A DNA stretch of 64,000 nucleotides from NCBI GenBank assembly GCA_025617745.1, contig CM046856.1:49852873-49916872 (forward strand). The letters are read 5' to 3'. This document shows, in pieces, positions 41,201 to 56,200 of this stretch (its first letter is position 1; each line of letters opens with the position of its first letter). Both the position numbers and the translations under genes were made by a program. The notes under the pieces were generated by a model. That model saw only the letters and a program-made list of their open reading frames with translations, did no database searches and was not told the DNA's origin. This DNA comes from Heliocidaris erythrogramma (Eukaryota > Echinodermata > Echinoidea > Camarodonta > Echinometridae).

Positions 41201-44200
41201 ATGTGAACATTATTTATAAGAAATAAGTATTTCTGTAAAATACAGGAAAGGTTGTAAATTAGGTTGTTCTACAGGTAAAGGGCTGCTGTATAAGTTCAAG
41301 CAGTATTTATTCATCATTTTATTATTTATTAAACAAACTTTGCAGGAAATTGGAGGAGGAGGGTCTGGCGGAAGAATAGCGATCCATGCGGAGGATGATT
41401 ACATATTCCGTGGAACCTTACAGGCTCACGGTGGAAGCAGTCACCAAGAGCCTGGTGCAGCAGGGACCATCTATACCAGCATCATCAATACAAATATCAC
41501 TCAACGCTCACTCATTGTTGACAATATCAACCGGGAACCGACCCAGGAGTTTCTCCCTGATGATCTGACCTTTGATAGTTGCAGGACATATGTCTTTGTT
41601 GGAGATGAAGACTTGGTTGTGGAACGACTCCAGATTGAAAGGGGTGCCCATGTGGTGTTTTCAAGTTCTGTGGAACGTAAAGGGGAGTTCTGGTGTCGAT
41701 ATGCAGAAGGTGATGGGTCAGGGTTGATCCACGTCAGACCCGAGACTCCTGTTCACATCTTAGACTCAGTTTCGCCATTCCCTATTGCTTTCAGGGACTA
41801 CGAGGGCTCTGTGATAGAACTTCCAACAGGTACATGTGTGTTGCAGCAGTGCATATTATAAAAGACCTACTAGACTGAAAACTGTACACAAATGCCTTGC
41901 TGAAGCTTTGTGTCAGTATCAGGACTCTTGAACCTCTTGTACAAAGTTGCTGGGGATATAGGAATCTTCTGGATGAAAAATTTAGAGTATTTTTGTATGT
42001 GATGTAGGCAGTAGTAGTATTTCATGTATATGATCCAACATTGTTGCTGACTTGCAAAAAAGATTATAACTTTCCAATTTTTTGTCTAGTTTAACTCAAT
42101 ATATTAACTAATCTTTTTCTATAATTTTTCTGCTTCCACTTCAATAAACTTCATACAAGGTGATAAGTTTCCTCCAAAGAAGAGATATGCTTTATGAATG
42201 TTCTATTCAACAGCCACAAAGATAATTTTGTTGCATAACTTGGCATTCATACAGCCTGGGATATATGCTTTCATACCTATCCAATTAACAGCTAAATGAA
42301 TTGTAATTTAATCTCTGTAGACCAACTGATGGATTTTCATGGAATTTTCTTCCCGAAGCTCTTTATTTAAGTGACCTATCCCACAAGAAGATCTATGTAG
42401 AGGGCACTGTTGAAGGTTTGGAAGATTTTACTGTCGGTGAGAGAATTGAAGTCATCATTGGACCCAAGGTTTGTATAGTAAATCTTCATAGTTACTTCAT
42501 AGTCTCATTTTATACTTTTGACATAAAGTCCATAATTCTGGAGCATGGTCTTACAGCCTTGGAAACAATGATTAGACCAGCTCCATTCAGATGCATATAA
42601 GCAGTGTTACGTCCATTATCTTTGGAACTAGGAAAATAATTATTAACAGCTAATTCATGATTAATATACTTCTTTTCCCTAGGACAATTACCCCAGGACA
42701 ATTATCACTAGGACGACTTCAGATTTCCCCAGACGATCCCCCCCCCCATTTCCTTATGAGAAAGGCTTTTGGACCACCCTGGAAAATATACCCTGGACAA
42801 TTATAGGACATTTATGTTTTGTTTGTAGTTCTGTATTATATATCTGTTGGGGTGCCCTTTAATGTAATTGTCCAGGAATAATTGTCCTAGGAGTTATTAC
42901 CCTTGCAGTAATTGTCTGAGGGAAAAGTTATTAAAGAGGGTAATTGTTTTGGGGAGCAGTCGTCCACTCATTATGAGTTAGCTGGTAGAAGTTGCTTTGA
43001 AAGTTCCATTACTGATGTAGCCAACACTTCCCAAATACACTGTAGGCCTTTAAAAGGAGCTGGTCTAATGATTTGTCCAGAGCTGTAGATTTATATGTTA
43101 AGATTACTGACCTTATGCTATTCATGATGATTAACCAAAGTGCTTGCATATGAGTCTTACAGTGCTAAAATTCTGCTATGTCGCCAATTCAATATGAACA
43201 GCAATGCTACAGATTTGCCCTGAAAAGTTGACAGTAGTCGGGTAAACTTGCTTTACGAAACATGTCAGCATTATAGCAGTATTATTAGTTATGAAACAGG
43301 GTAGTCATGTAGTATCAAATCTTAACAGTTGAAAGGTTTATTGAATTGATAGGGAAGCACTGCAGATTATCCTGACCAAAACCTGGTCCTGAACTCACTC
43401 CACATCCTAACTGATGGCGTCCTTAGCTCTCATTACGATAATTCTCTGAGCTATGATGATGCCATAAACCCATCACTGTCCTTGGAAATCACTGACTCTC
43501 TTCACATTCAACCTGGTGGACAACTGAAGGTATGAAAAAACCTTTAGGATCTACATGCATGTATTAATTTCTTATTTTGATTGGTTTATCGATGCTTATT
43601 TTAACTGTGATGCTAAAAAATCAATTCCATGTGTGTAGCTGTAGAGCAATCTATAAACTTACACATGGGCACTAATCGTACTAGTGCTATTATAAATGAA
43701 GCTTATGTATAATGTGCGCCAATAAAGTTGTAAATCAGTTATTCAGCATAGTCATACTATATGTACTGTGAATTTTATTTCAAGTCATAACAAAATAAAA
43801 TGAATCTTACAATCATGCAACTTTAACCATTTCCCGATTCAATTATATCTGTATTGTAAATGTATCATAAAATTCCATAAGCCCATGTTAAGATATACCA
43901 TAAGTCAATAATATTATTGTTAATATTGTTATTCCAGGGGAATTGGATAAATGTAACAGCAGGGAGGATCATTGAGATTGATTCAGCAGGTGTCATTGAT
44001 GTTAGTGGTCAAAGCCCTATCAGACCTGATGACCAGGAGAGTGGTCACCCTGGTAATACAGGTGAATATACATTTTCCCATAATTGTTTCATGAGAATAA
44101 GATGCTTACCCCATAGAAGTTTAGTGTCGCCTTTTAATAAAGTTTTGCAGCTTTTATCCCCAATGCACCTATGAAGTAATAATGCCTCACCAGTAAAAGC

Positions 44201-47200
44201 AAGACATACAGAAAAATTTGATTCCATGTATGTTGCCTTACAACGTGCTGTTCATGGATATGGATGATTTAAAATAAGCATTGAAGTCTCTAAATTGGCA
44301 TCATAGAGTGGAATTCATCGTCACTATTTCTGTGTACATTCTGTAAGTTTTATTCACATGGGTTCATGTAATATAGAATCTTTCTTTTCATTTGTCATCA
44401 ATTTTTTTAAACATGAAAGATAATTATAATTGGTACCCATTTTAGGAGGCAAAGCTTATTCACTTAGACCTTTGGAAAATTCTGAACTGCTATACATTAA
44501 TGAGGACCAAGATGGCTCAAATTGGTGTAATCCAGCCTCTGATTCTTGAAAGTAGATCCATCACAAATTATGTGCTGTATAGATGATGGTCCAAGTCACT
44601 CTGAAGAATGGAGTCTTTCACAATGATTCTTTGCATGTTTTATTTTAGCAGAATTCCAGATAATATTCTATTGAAAAACAGTGTCTGCATGAAACACTGT
44701 AGAATAGTACATGTATATTTTTCCGTTTTATGTAGGTGCTAGTGGGTTAAATTGTGAGAAGCAGTGGATGGATAGCTTTCCCTTGGATAGTATGTTGAAA
44801 CAAGAGTGTGTACATGTGCAAACAATATTTATGTGCAGAACGAGAAAGGATGACAGCAAGAGTAACTTCCCATGAATTCATATTCAGTGTAAAAACTTCA
44901 ATTAAGAAAAAAAGGTGATGTTATCTATTACTAAAAAAATAACAATACATGTATTTTCATGAAATTTTTGAACTTTTACATCCATACATGCAATGACTTG
45001 AAGTACTGTAAATGCAGAAATATTTGCGGTGCATCAATTTTCGCGGATTTCACGCTATTTTTGGCGGGCGCGAATTTTAGAACATGCGAAAATATTAGCA
45101 CAATTTTTTATGCGTGTTTTGAATGGACGCTGCATTCCGCGCTTCATCTGATTAATACGTGTTTGAATCCAATTCATTTTAGAGTGCGAGTGAGTAATTC
45201 AAGAACCCGCAAATATTTTTCGGGGGTCGCTCAGCGCGAAAATTTAATCATGCAAAAATAACAGCGTTTACAGTAATGTGAACAGGCAGTTATGAAGAAC
45301 TTTTGAACATTCTGATGAATGAAGTGATTTATGCCAGAGAAGTTTTTTGCATACAGGTAAAATTATGTCTGTTGTGTCATTCAGGATCATCTGGTGGTAG
45401 CTTAGGAGGCACTGGAGGACGCAGCTATGACCAAGCCATCCCAGCCCCACCTCGAGGCTCTGTCTTCAACCCTCACGACTTTGGAAGCTGCGGTGGGCAA
45501 AATTCTGTCAGTCTGGGATCTTTGGGTTATGGTGGTGGTATCATCAGTCTTACAGCACCCCTGTTAGATCTGAATGGGGCAGTCCAGGCAGATGGTTCAT
45601 CTTCTACAGGGGAACGCAATGGAGGAGGCAGTGGGGGATCTATCCTCATCAAAGGTACATCTTCTTTACATCTTTTGTGATATGCAGTCCACTTGTACTT
45701 ATATTGGTAAACATTATTGCAAGCCTTTCTATACACCAGTGGTTTATACTGCCCAAATTGGAAAAGTGAACTTGATATTTTTGGACTAACAAATGTGACC
45801 CTCCACCACAAAACGACCAATATGTTGGAAATTTGGGGTTTTAAATTTCAGCACAGTTTGAAAGCTTAGATTCTTAGCTTTAAAATGATATATAACTTGT
45901 CTTGCATAGACTAAGCAAACCCTTATAGATTACAGTGAGAATGTCAGAGTGTCAGAGAGGCTAATGACCAAAACAACAGAGAAAACGGGCTCTAAAGAAG
46001 AGTGACCATTTAAGAGCGCCTAATCTGTGCCCTGTTGTTTGTTGCACAAAAGGTTGAGTCAAAACTCCAAAGCCTACACTGTGAAGTACTCATTGGATTG
46101 GGTTGAAACTTTCCATACCTTTAGAATAGATAGATTTCTTTCTTTCTGTAGATTTTGAATATCAGACGGTGTATAGTTTTTGAGCTATACCAGAAAAGCA
46201 ATGTGAAGTACGATCCCAGCAAGCTGACTCACAAAGTTGCATATCCAAGAAAAAATGGACATTTTGAATGAGAGTAAAAACAAATTTGAGCGTGGTATTT
46301 TACCCCGAAATTTTGTCAGATGGTAGATTAATAAATTAACTTTCAGAAAATACCAAAAACTTAAAATAAAAATTTCCACCCCAAACAACCTTTTTTAGCC
46401 GTTTACTCCAAAACTCCGATTGCGACTTATTGGTCGTTTTGTGGTGGAGGGTCACAAATATTTTCTTTTTCATGAAGTTTGAAATGTGTTCATTGTACAT
46501 TGTTCATTCATTGTTCATTGGTGGGCCGGTAAATGTTATAGATCTACATAAACTTGAATCTAATTGTGAAAAAGGAATTCAGTCCCAAGTAAGGCATGGT
46601 GAAAAGAGTATTATTTGTAGCTTTGAAATAAGCTGGTATTGCAATGCGATCTTCAAAAAAAAAAAAATTGGTACTTACTCAGGATTTAAATGAAGTTTAT
46701 GTCTTATGGTCTACTTGTTTTCGGAAGAAACCATTGCATGATGCCAACTGCATTTATAATTTCATGGGAGCTACTTGTCTTTTTTTATTTTATTGTTCCA
46801 TTAGTGCAATACACCTAGTTTTGCAAATATTTTCTTCATCCTTTTCTATCAGTTTTATAAAGTTTTATATAATTTTTTCTAACTAGTTTCTTCCTTGCAA
46901 GGTCAGGGTTCAGTATCATCTACTAGTGGCAATGGTGGGATGCATGGTCAGACAAGCATCTTATCTACTTCAGCAACAACACCTTCCATGATAACCTTCA
47001 AGCAACTGGAGAACAATTTCAGAGAATTTACTTCCCTTATCTCACCCTTTTTATATCAGTTACTAAAGTTTTGTATTCTTTCATAATTAGTTTCTTCCAT
47101 AATTAAGGTTGGGCAACAAACCCTTCCATAGGAGCCTTCAAGCATTTGGAGAAATTCACCAAGTTTTCAAACATTTTCATAGAATCAATTCTCTTATACA

Positions 47201-50200
47201 TGATCCTTTGCTATCAGTCAGTAACAATTTGCACTTTTTTTTCAACTAGTTTCTTCAGTGCAAGGTCAGGGTTCAGTATCAGCTACTGGTGGCAGCGGTG
47301 GGATGCATGGTGGTGGAGGAGGCGGAGGTCGGATAGTCATCCACTTTAGTAACAACACATTCCATGGTAGCCTTCAAGTAACTGGAGGTGCAAGTGGATA
47401 TGAAGTAGGGGGTGCAGGTACTGTCTTGCTTGATGATAGAGCATCTGGTGAGAGAAAGCTACTGATCGACAATGGCTTTATTACTCCCGGCCCACTTGCA
47501 AAAGCTACGGATTATGACATAACAGGAAGTGAAGAGAGTTGCCGCACCTGGCTCCTACCAGTCTTTGATGATGGGGATCAGTATGTGTTTGATGAGTTGA
47601 GTCTGAGGGGAAAAGCCCATCTAGCAATAGCTGGTGGTGATCATCCTACCATGAATACAACTGTCACTGTGAGAAGGAGTTCTGGAGATACCTCTGGAAC
47701 CTTCCATGTTGGCCCTCATCAGGTTGGTTTTTTATTTCCATAAATTCCATTGTGATGAAGGTTATATTTCGTGGTAGCATGAGGGACAATCATTCAAAGG
47801 TTAAATTAATAATTTAAAGTTAGTGAGTAAACTTGGCGTGAGTGTGCATGTGTGTGACAAGCAATGAATGAGTGCAATTATTAATGTCTTTTTCCTCAAA
47901 TACATGTCTTGTTACCTAATATCATTATAAGATCACTTGTTCATGTTCATTACCACTGTTCACATCAAATTTTATTTCCCACATGGCCACAAATCTTATG
48001 AAGTTTTGCTGTAGTCTGTGTTCATTCTTTGATGTGATAGATATTTCATTGCTGTAAGTTCCTTTTAATCAAGTAGTATTCCAGCTTTAAAATACTGTGT
48101 TATACATGTACATGTCACAGCGTTATTTGATGGTATCAGAGGATCTATTATTTGTTTTCTCAGGATCTCACGATTGACCTCCCATCTGAACACCCACGTG
48201 CTGCCTGGAGTGTCCTTCTCTATCAAAATGGTGACCTTGAAATGCCAGCTGACCTTGAAGTCCATGGAGTGACCTTTGAACTTGAAGGGCAGCTGCATAA
48301 CGTTCGGAATCTGATCGTTGGCCAGGGTGGAGTTGTCAATATAAGGTGAGTTGAGTAGCATTTAGTTACAATTGATGTTTGCCATTGGTTGCATGCTTTC
48401 TTTACCAGATTTTTCACAATTGTGTTAAAAACATCACAGACATTGCTGGTGGTTGTTTGAACTGATGGATCTCCTGTGATTAAGCTTTGGAGCGTATTTG
48501 GTTTGCAAGACCAGCGATGAGATGTTAGACTTTTAATTGATATTGGTAGTATCAATATATTTTGGCAAAAAAAAAAAAAAATTATTAGCTTTAATCCTCA
48601 GAAATGTGTATGTCCTCTGATAATTACTTGAAGGATGTTACCTGTATAAAAAGAATACTGGTTAATGCTCTTTTGGGTCCCAGCAGACATTGTGAAAGCT
48701 CTTTAATAAGCCAGTTTGTAATTACTATTTGTGCATGTGCAAAAGGTCATTTGTACCAAATACAACTGACCTTTATATGCTGTCATTTTGTATGCACCAC
48801 GATGCGCACACCAGTATGATTGTACTTGTTAAAGGGCCCCTGCAACCAAATTGCACAATTATCCAACATGCAATTTGCTGAATCTAATGTCAGGATTTTT
48901 CATGCTCAGTTGATGACTGCAATGAAATGCTATTACAACTATTTTAATTTTGAATGTAGTGGGAATATCAAATAAGTCAGTTTGTAATTAGCATGGTACA
49001 AATGACCCTGAAATGACCCCAATCTGTATGCGCACGCGCGTTTCTTTGGGTGGATGCACTACTTGTTTAAAGGTCCACTGCAACCCAAATGCAAGTTTTT
49101 TGCTGTTGATGTGCAGGGATGCATACAACTAAATATTTTGTTATTCCAACATCTAAATATGTTTCATAGATTTTTAAATATTTTTAAAATATTTTTTCCA
49201 ACCTCCAAAGCTCCACCCTAGAAAAGCTCCAGATCTCATTTCTGCAATGACATCATCTGTCAATCATCAGTCAGCTACAATAACATGCTACAATAGACAG
49301 TGGATGTAATGTACTTCCCCCAACTCAGCACATGCTCACAATAGAATGGGATGCTTTTAAACAATACCTCCTCAATACCATTCTTTTCCTGGTGATGCTA
49401 CAGTATGTCTGACATAGCAACTACTATGTAGGCATTGTATGGTCTAATAGAACAGATGGTCATCTCTGGCAAAGCTACATACCACTGTCTCTCCTTAGCT
49501 CACTAATGATTGACAGATGATGTCACCGCATGACTGAGATCTGGAACATATTTTTTGGGCGCAGCTTAGCATGTTTGAGAAAATGATTTCAAAAAATATT
49601 TAAAAATCTATGAAACATATTTAGATGTTTGAATAACAAAATTTGAGTTGTATGCATCCCTGCACATCAACAGAAATCAACTTGCATTTGGGTTGCAGTG
49701 GACCTTTAAACAAGTAGTGCATCCACCCAAAGAAACGCGCGTGCGCATACAGATTGGGGTCATTTCAGGGTCATTTGTACCAGGTGCTAATTACAAACTG
49801 ACTTATTTGTATATTCCCACTACTTTTGATTCAAAATTAAAATAGGGTTGTAATAGACATTTCATTGGGTTTTAGTCACAAAGAACAACTGACATTCAAG
49901 CATGAATGTTAAATCCTGACATTAGATTCAGCAAATTGCATGTTGGATAATAGTGCCATTCAGAGATTTCAGAGATTTAAATTTTGAATAGTCCATGTGA
50001 GAGTGTATGAAAGTAGGAGAAACAGTTATTGTATCTCCCATCCTCAGACCATACACCAATGGCAGTGCAGGCATATCTGACACTCTTCAATATGACTCTA
50101 TAAGAGTACGAGGAGGAGGCAGGTTAGTGGTGGAGGGTGGAGTAAAAGGATTCAATCTCCATGGCAACATCCTCGTTGTGGAGAGCGGTGGTATTCTGAA

Positions 50201-53200
50201 GGCAGACCATCTTGGCTTGGTTGTGGAAGATCTCATAGTGGAGGAACTTGCAGTGATTGACCTGAACCATGTGGTAAGCTTTAGTGTTGAAGTGTCACTG
50301 TGTGCACATACATGTAGCATTGTGTGTTTTCCTGCTGTTTTAGCCATGCAAGCCATGCACATTTACATGTTATGAATATGTATGATAATACTCTGTTATA
50401 ATCATGTTTATGAACACAGTACTGATGTAAATCAATGTTTGATAAAATCCAATTTACTATAATTATTGCTTTTATTCAAGATCACTTCTTTACCACTGTG
50501 TTCATGTTTCCTTTATGTCATCATTTTTCTCAATGTTCAACAAATTTATTTAGATTTTCCTAGAAAAGTTAAATGTGAAATCACAGGTAAATTGAAAATT
50601 ATCATTGGAGGTTGCATTAAATTGACCTTTTAATATACCTGTACAACAGATGTCCTATTCAAAGTTATGCAAATCATATGAAGTGAGAATGTAAAGGATG
50701 ATGTGTATTATTATTTTTTTCTCTCAGTCTCAATTCATTGGTGGTCAAGGGTCAGGAAACTCTGGGGCAGGGCATGGAGGATTTGGAGGAGGCAGTGAGG
50801 ATCACCTCAGAGGACTCGCCTATGGAAACATGTTCCGACCAAACCACTCTGGCAGTGTGGGTGGTAATGAAGGTGTGAGGGGCGGTGGAATACTTCATGT
50901 AGATGCAAGCAACCTCATAAGAATAGATGGTGAGAGATATTAATATTTTACCTATTCACGTACTAGATTTTTTTGCTTTTGTGTGTTATGTAAATGTACA
51001 TAGAAATCAGAGACAAACAAAACCGGTAAATTTCTTTTACCGCGCTATGCTATAAACCTCACAAGCTTTTATATGTAGGAGTGTCAAAAGGTCAGCGGTG
51101 CTGATATGGCCTAATTTTATTGATTTTAGGATATGCACAATTCATACTCACTTGAAAGTGAACATGTGCTGGTTAAACTTCTGTTTAGATGGCTTTACTC
51201 CCTAAGGGGACAACACGTATGCTTGTATCCTGAAGGTTTGAAGAGGGGGAAAATCTTGTTTCATTCACATGAGTAAGTGTCTATGGCTCCTGGTAGTGTT
51301 CGGCTTGGCTCAGCTGCCCATGTCATCTTTTTCTGAGCTCTGGGTCGCTTTCCATTATATTAATGTTTCCAGTGTAGATTCCAATTAAAAATGCCTGTAT
51401 CTGTAAAACTGTTATAGACACAAATGTGTTTTTTTTTAATGTTTGACAGTACACTGCTTATTCTCTTAGGAAATATTGAGTGTGATGGAGAAACTGGCTC
51501 TGATGAGGCTGGAGGAGGAGCCAGTGGAGGAAGCATTCTCCTGGAGACTGGGATCTTCACAGGATCCGGAAACATCCATGCAAACGGAGGGAATGGTAAG
51601 TTTCCAACATTATTGACATTATTTAAAAAACAAAAAGTGCTGATGGGAGTTACTTATTATAAATGTTGCTTTGCCGCTGGTACATGTAGGTATGAATTTG
51701 TTTTCATGAATGCAAATGAAAATGAAATATAACTTAAATATCAAACATTAAAGCTATTGTGCTATGCAGTCAAAACTGAAAAATTCTTGCCTGCCCCCTA
51801 TAAGGCCCATAAGCTAGCTGCCATTATGCAAGCTCATTACTCATAGAGCACAATGTAGTTTTAGTCCCTAGCTTGCAAGTTGAGCTATCAAAATTAAGAT
51901 GTGGGCAATTCCAGTGTAACAGACATGACATTCAGACATGTGTTTGGTTTATTCAAGATATTTGTAAGCAAAATTAAAAGTCCTGAAAGACATTTCAGTA
52001 AGCGAATCAGGCGCAATTGAGGGAGATACACAGCACATTTCATAGTATGCCTCTGAATAGTTGAAGAGAAAATGAACTCTTTGTATCTGTGACGGACATG
52101 ACAAAAAATAGACGAGGGTTTTTCACTCCTGTGAATAGTTTGAGTTATGGGATTCAATTAGTGTAATTTAGGAATTAACAGAAGCTTATAATCATACTCT
52201 GAACATGAAAATAGTTTGTGAAATGATTAGACTGCAAATTAGCTTGTCAGGGATACAAAAATTGCCTAACAGACATGACACTTTTTTACAAACCCCTATA
52301 ACTTTACTTTAAAATATTCAAAGGCTCATGCAAACCTCATAACAATAATCTTCGTTCCATTCACATCAGTTTACGACCGAAAAATCAAATCTGAATTTCT
52401 TGTATGAAATAATAAGGCCCCCATTTTGCCCCCAAAGTGAATTTGTAAAGAGAATCATTGATATACCAATCAATTTAAAGGGCTTGTTCAGCTCTTTTGT
52501 TTGATACCAAACATGTCATTGTAGCACAAATATTTCTGAAGTTATCACCAAATTTATGAATTTTTGGAAGTGAACATTTTCTGTGGAATTGCCCATATAT
52601 AAATGAAAGATGAATGAATACAAAGCAAACAAAGATTTGAAATGCATATGACACACTCCATGCAGTACAAAGAACTTTGCTTGAACCTAACAACTGCTTA
52701 TACCTTACAGATGTGATTTAAAAATGTATGACCTAAGCATTGCATATAATGTGAAGTGCATAATAAATAATAAATGTACATACATAAATGAGAAAGCTTA
52801 ATAATACAATACTTTTCAATTTTCCTTAGGCTTTGGGAGTTCTGGAGCAGGAGGAGCAGGAGGGAGAATAGCTGTCTATTACACTGATCACTTATTTCTT
52901 GGTCAAATGATGACGTATGGAGGATCAGCATCGGACGTAAAGAATGGAGCAGCTGGGACAGTCTACCAGGAATCCAGAGATCCATCATTTATTCACCGAG
53001 TACTTCTTGTTGATAACAAAGGCCGTCAGGTCACAGATGTGAGTATCTAATTGCTGTTATTATTGTTATGTTATTATTATCATTAAGTCTTATTTATACA
53101 GGGTAGCCCCACCAGTGACATGCACTGTTCTCCCAGAGGGCCCTGTTGAAAGAAAAATAAAACACATAGAGATACAAAATATTCAAACGTACAATTACGC

Positions 53201-56200
53201 CAAGTTGGCGGTGTTGAATTGTCAATCTGAGATTAAGGTCTGTGGACTCGCCAGTTAATGAAATGAAAATTTGTGGGGTTGCTGAAATCCTAATTGAGTT
53301 TGGCATACTGTTCCACAATATTGGTCCATCAACTGCAATTCTTTTCTTTCCTTTTTCAGTTCTACATTTTGGTATATTGATTCTGAAAGTGCTAGCACTT
53401 CTGGTATGGTATGAGTGGATACTGTGAGATATTTAGTATTTCCATTCAGAGCATTGTATACAAATTTGATTTTTTGGAATTTCCATCTCTCCTCTATGGG
53501 AACCCATCCTAGCTTTTGCAACACTTCTGCTGTTGGGGTTCGAGTATCCACTTGTAAAATAGTATGGCCCATTCTTTTTTGTTGCTTGATGATTATATCT
53601 TTCAGGTTCAAATTGCAGTTTGACCAAACTGAACTGCAATAATCAAAATGTGGCATAATTAGCGAGTTTGCTAATTAGTTTGGCACAGTGCTCTGTAAGG
53701 AATGGCTGGAGCCTTCTAAGTAATGATATTTTTAATCCTATTTTCTTACTTATATACTCAAGGTGATCATTCCAATCAATGATTGGTCCAAGAAAACACC
53801 TAGGTATTTAAAGAAAGCCACCCTTTCCAGTCTAACATTGTCAACTGCAGGTTCACAGACATTAGCTTACTTCTGAGATGTTCTATTATCATAAACTTAG
53901 TTTTGGATGTGTTCAATACAAGTCTATTTTCCTTCACCCAATGATTTACATTATGCAAGTCTGCATTGAGGCTGACTCAATATCAGAAACTAAACATATT
54001 AGTCAAATAAGAATACAATTCTTCAAAATTGGGAGGCTTAAAATATAAATGTTTTAATTTAAGAAAGGCTTTATGTGTTTTATAATGTTTAAACAGTTGT
54101 TTTTCTGAGCATTCCAGTAGTATACATCTACATGCAGTTTGAATATGGATTTACATTGTAGGAATACATGTGGGTGTTGGGGAAGGATGGCTATCTATCT
54201 GTTTACAGGGATAAACATCATTTGCTCAAATGTAATAATTAAGCAGTGACATGGTCATCATAACTATGACAGAAATGATAAGTGATGATGTGATTACTTG
54301 AATTTAATCTTGTGTAGTGGTTACAGAGGTTACATATTCAAAGTGAGAAAGCAATGAGATGTAATATAGACTTGTCTGGACATGAATGGGCAACATGTAC
54401 TGAGTCAAGCTTATATAAATTCTTCATGTTGTAACTTCTTCCCAGACATTGATTGAAGACTATGGAGATCTTGAGACTGTTGGAACAAAGACCTGGATCC
54501 CTTATACTGTCAGTAACATGACCTTTGAAGAACTCTCCCTGCTAGGCAATGCACACCTTGTGTTTGGAGCTAGTCAAAGTCGAGAGCTGACCTTGACAGT
54601 TACAAAGGTGATTGGTCCGTCTGTTCATGAGGTTTCCTTTGGCACTCTCCACATTGGTCCTTACCAGTCCCTCCAGCTGAATGAAGTAGACATTATCCTA
54701 CCATTCAACCTCAGGCTGTACCGTTATGCTACTCTCACTATCCTTCCACCTGCAGTCACCTTCCAATCAAGCCAGAATTTTATCAATGGGAAGGTGATTG
54801 GTGGTGGTGATGTGACAGTCATTGATGCAGAGTTGACTTACGGTCGATTCGGTCAACATGTGAGCACTGGAGACTCTGCGGAAGCTACAGTTGAACTGCA
54901 CTCATTGCAGATTAGACATGGAGGAGTAGTCTCATTTACAGATGGTGTTGATGAATACAGGGTGCAAGCTGGAACTGTTAATCTGTCCCCTGGAAGTGCT
55001 CTGAAAGGACGAGCTCTGCTAATGGAAGGAGTTAATACCCTGACCATTGAGGAGACAGCCATTTTGAATGTTGACCATGGCAATTCCTTCTTACAAACTA
55101 GTGGTAAGTGGTTATTGTTTACACCTGTGAATCACAATCAAAACAAAAGGTCTTGTTCTTTTAAAGTTTTCTGATTCAGTGTCAATTTCTTCAAAAATAT
55201 ATGGGACTCTAATCTTTCTAGGGAAGGTTTGCGTTATTGTTAAGAAAGTTTAATCTCTGCAGCATAAATTGTTGGAAAAGAATGTGCAGTTTACATTTAG
55301 CAAAATTGGCCTTTTTTGATGAAGGCAGCCAGCCAGTCCTTGTAAATTGATTGTCTAGTTAAATCATTTTGAATGAATAAAAATCAACTAACGTATGGTA
55401 CGAGATATACTCATGTACATGTAAGCATCAAATCAATAAAAAAGAAAGTATATTCTTCTTCCAATAATGTGTAGAGTTTAGATCAGGAGCTGGAGGTAGT
55501 CTTGGGGGTGAAGGTGGATATGGAGAGGGTACCATCTCAAGATCCTATACGAGAACCGATATCAGCAGTCCGTACTTGTTTGGTGAACCTGGGCAATGTC
55601 ATCAGAATCCCTGTGTTAATGGAGCATCACCAGCAGCTGGAGGAGGCAAATTGCACATCAAGGCACAGACTATCATCAATCGTGGGACCATTGGCGCTAG
55701 GTCTGTGGGAATATTTGCATTTGCAGTGTTGTCTTTCATGCATTATTTTAGTATTATTTGCATTATGTGAAAGTGAATTTAATGAGAGCTGTCATGATCT
55801 CTTGTATGAGTGAATTCTTATACAGCCATAATTGTAATTTTATGGCAATTGATTTTGAAAGTTTTAGGGTCTATAAAGATTATGTCTGTTTCTGGAAAGG
55901 TGTTAGATATTCACATTTGAAAGTATTGTTTCTGGATCCTTGATACTGATGAAATCAAAGAAAAGAATGTGAATCTCAAGGATGATGACGCTTGGATTTC
56001 AGAAAAACATTCTGGAATTTAATTTTCATTATTTTTATAATAGTTTAGGGAAAGAATGATTATAAACTACTTGTTTTCTTGCAGAGGACATCATATCATG
56101 TGCATTCCAAAATATATTAGTAACATTGCCAGTGATGTGATCATAGAACAAATGGTATCTAAATTTTAAATGGGCAGATATTTTAGAGATCATACTGTTC

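Noticed and set aside
42321-42358. Earlier acceptor for exon 34
   Set aside because: It gives a stop in the phase required by exon 33. The acceptor ending at 42358 restores both frame and family alignment.
46895-47086. Open frame resembling a real exon of the giant gene
   Set aside because: It repeats the exon 38 start but lacks the GGGGGGR block, shifts frame and duplicates coding already present in exon 38. Called a fossil exon.
55570-55640. EGF-like domain from CHQNPCVNG in exon 45
   Set aside because: Only two cysteines are present and the rest of the EGF pattern is missing.
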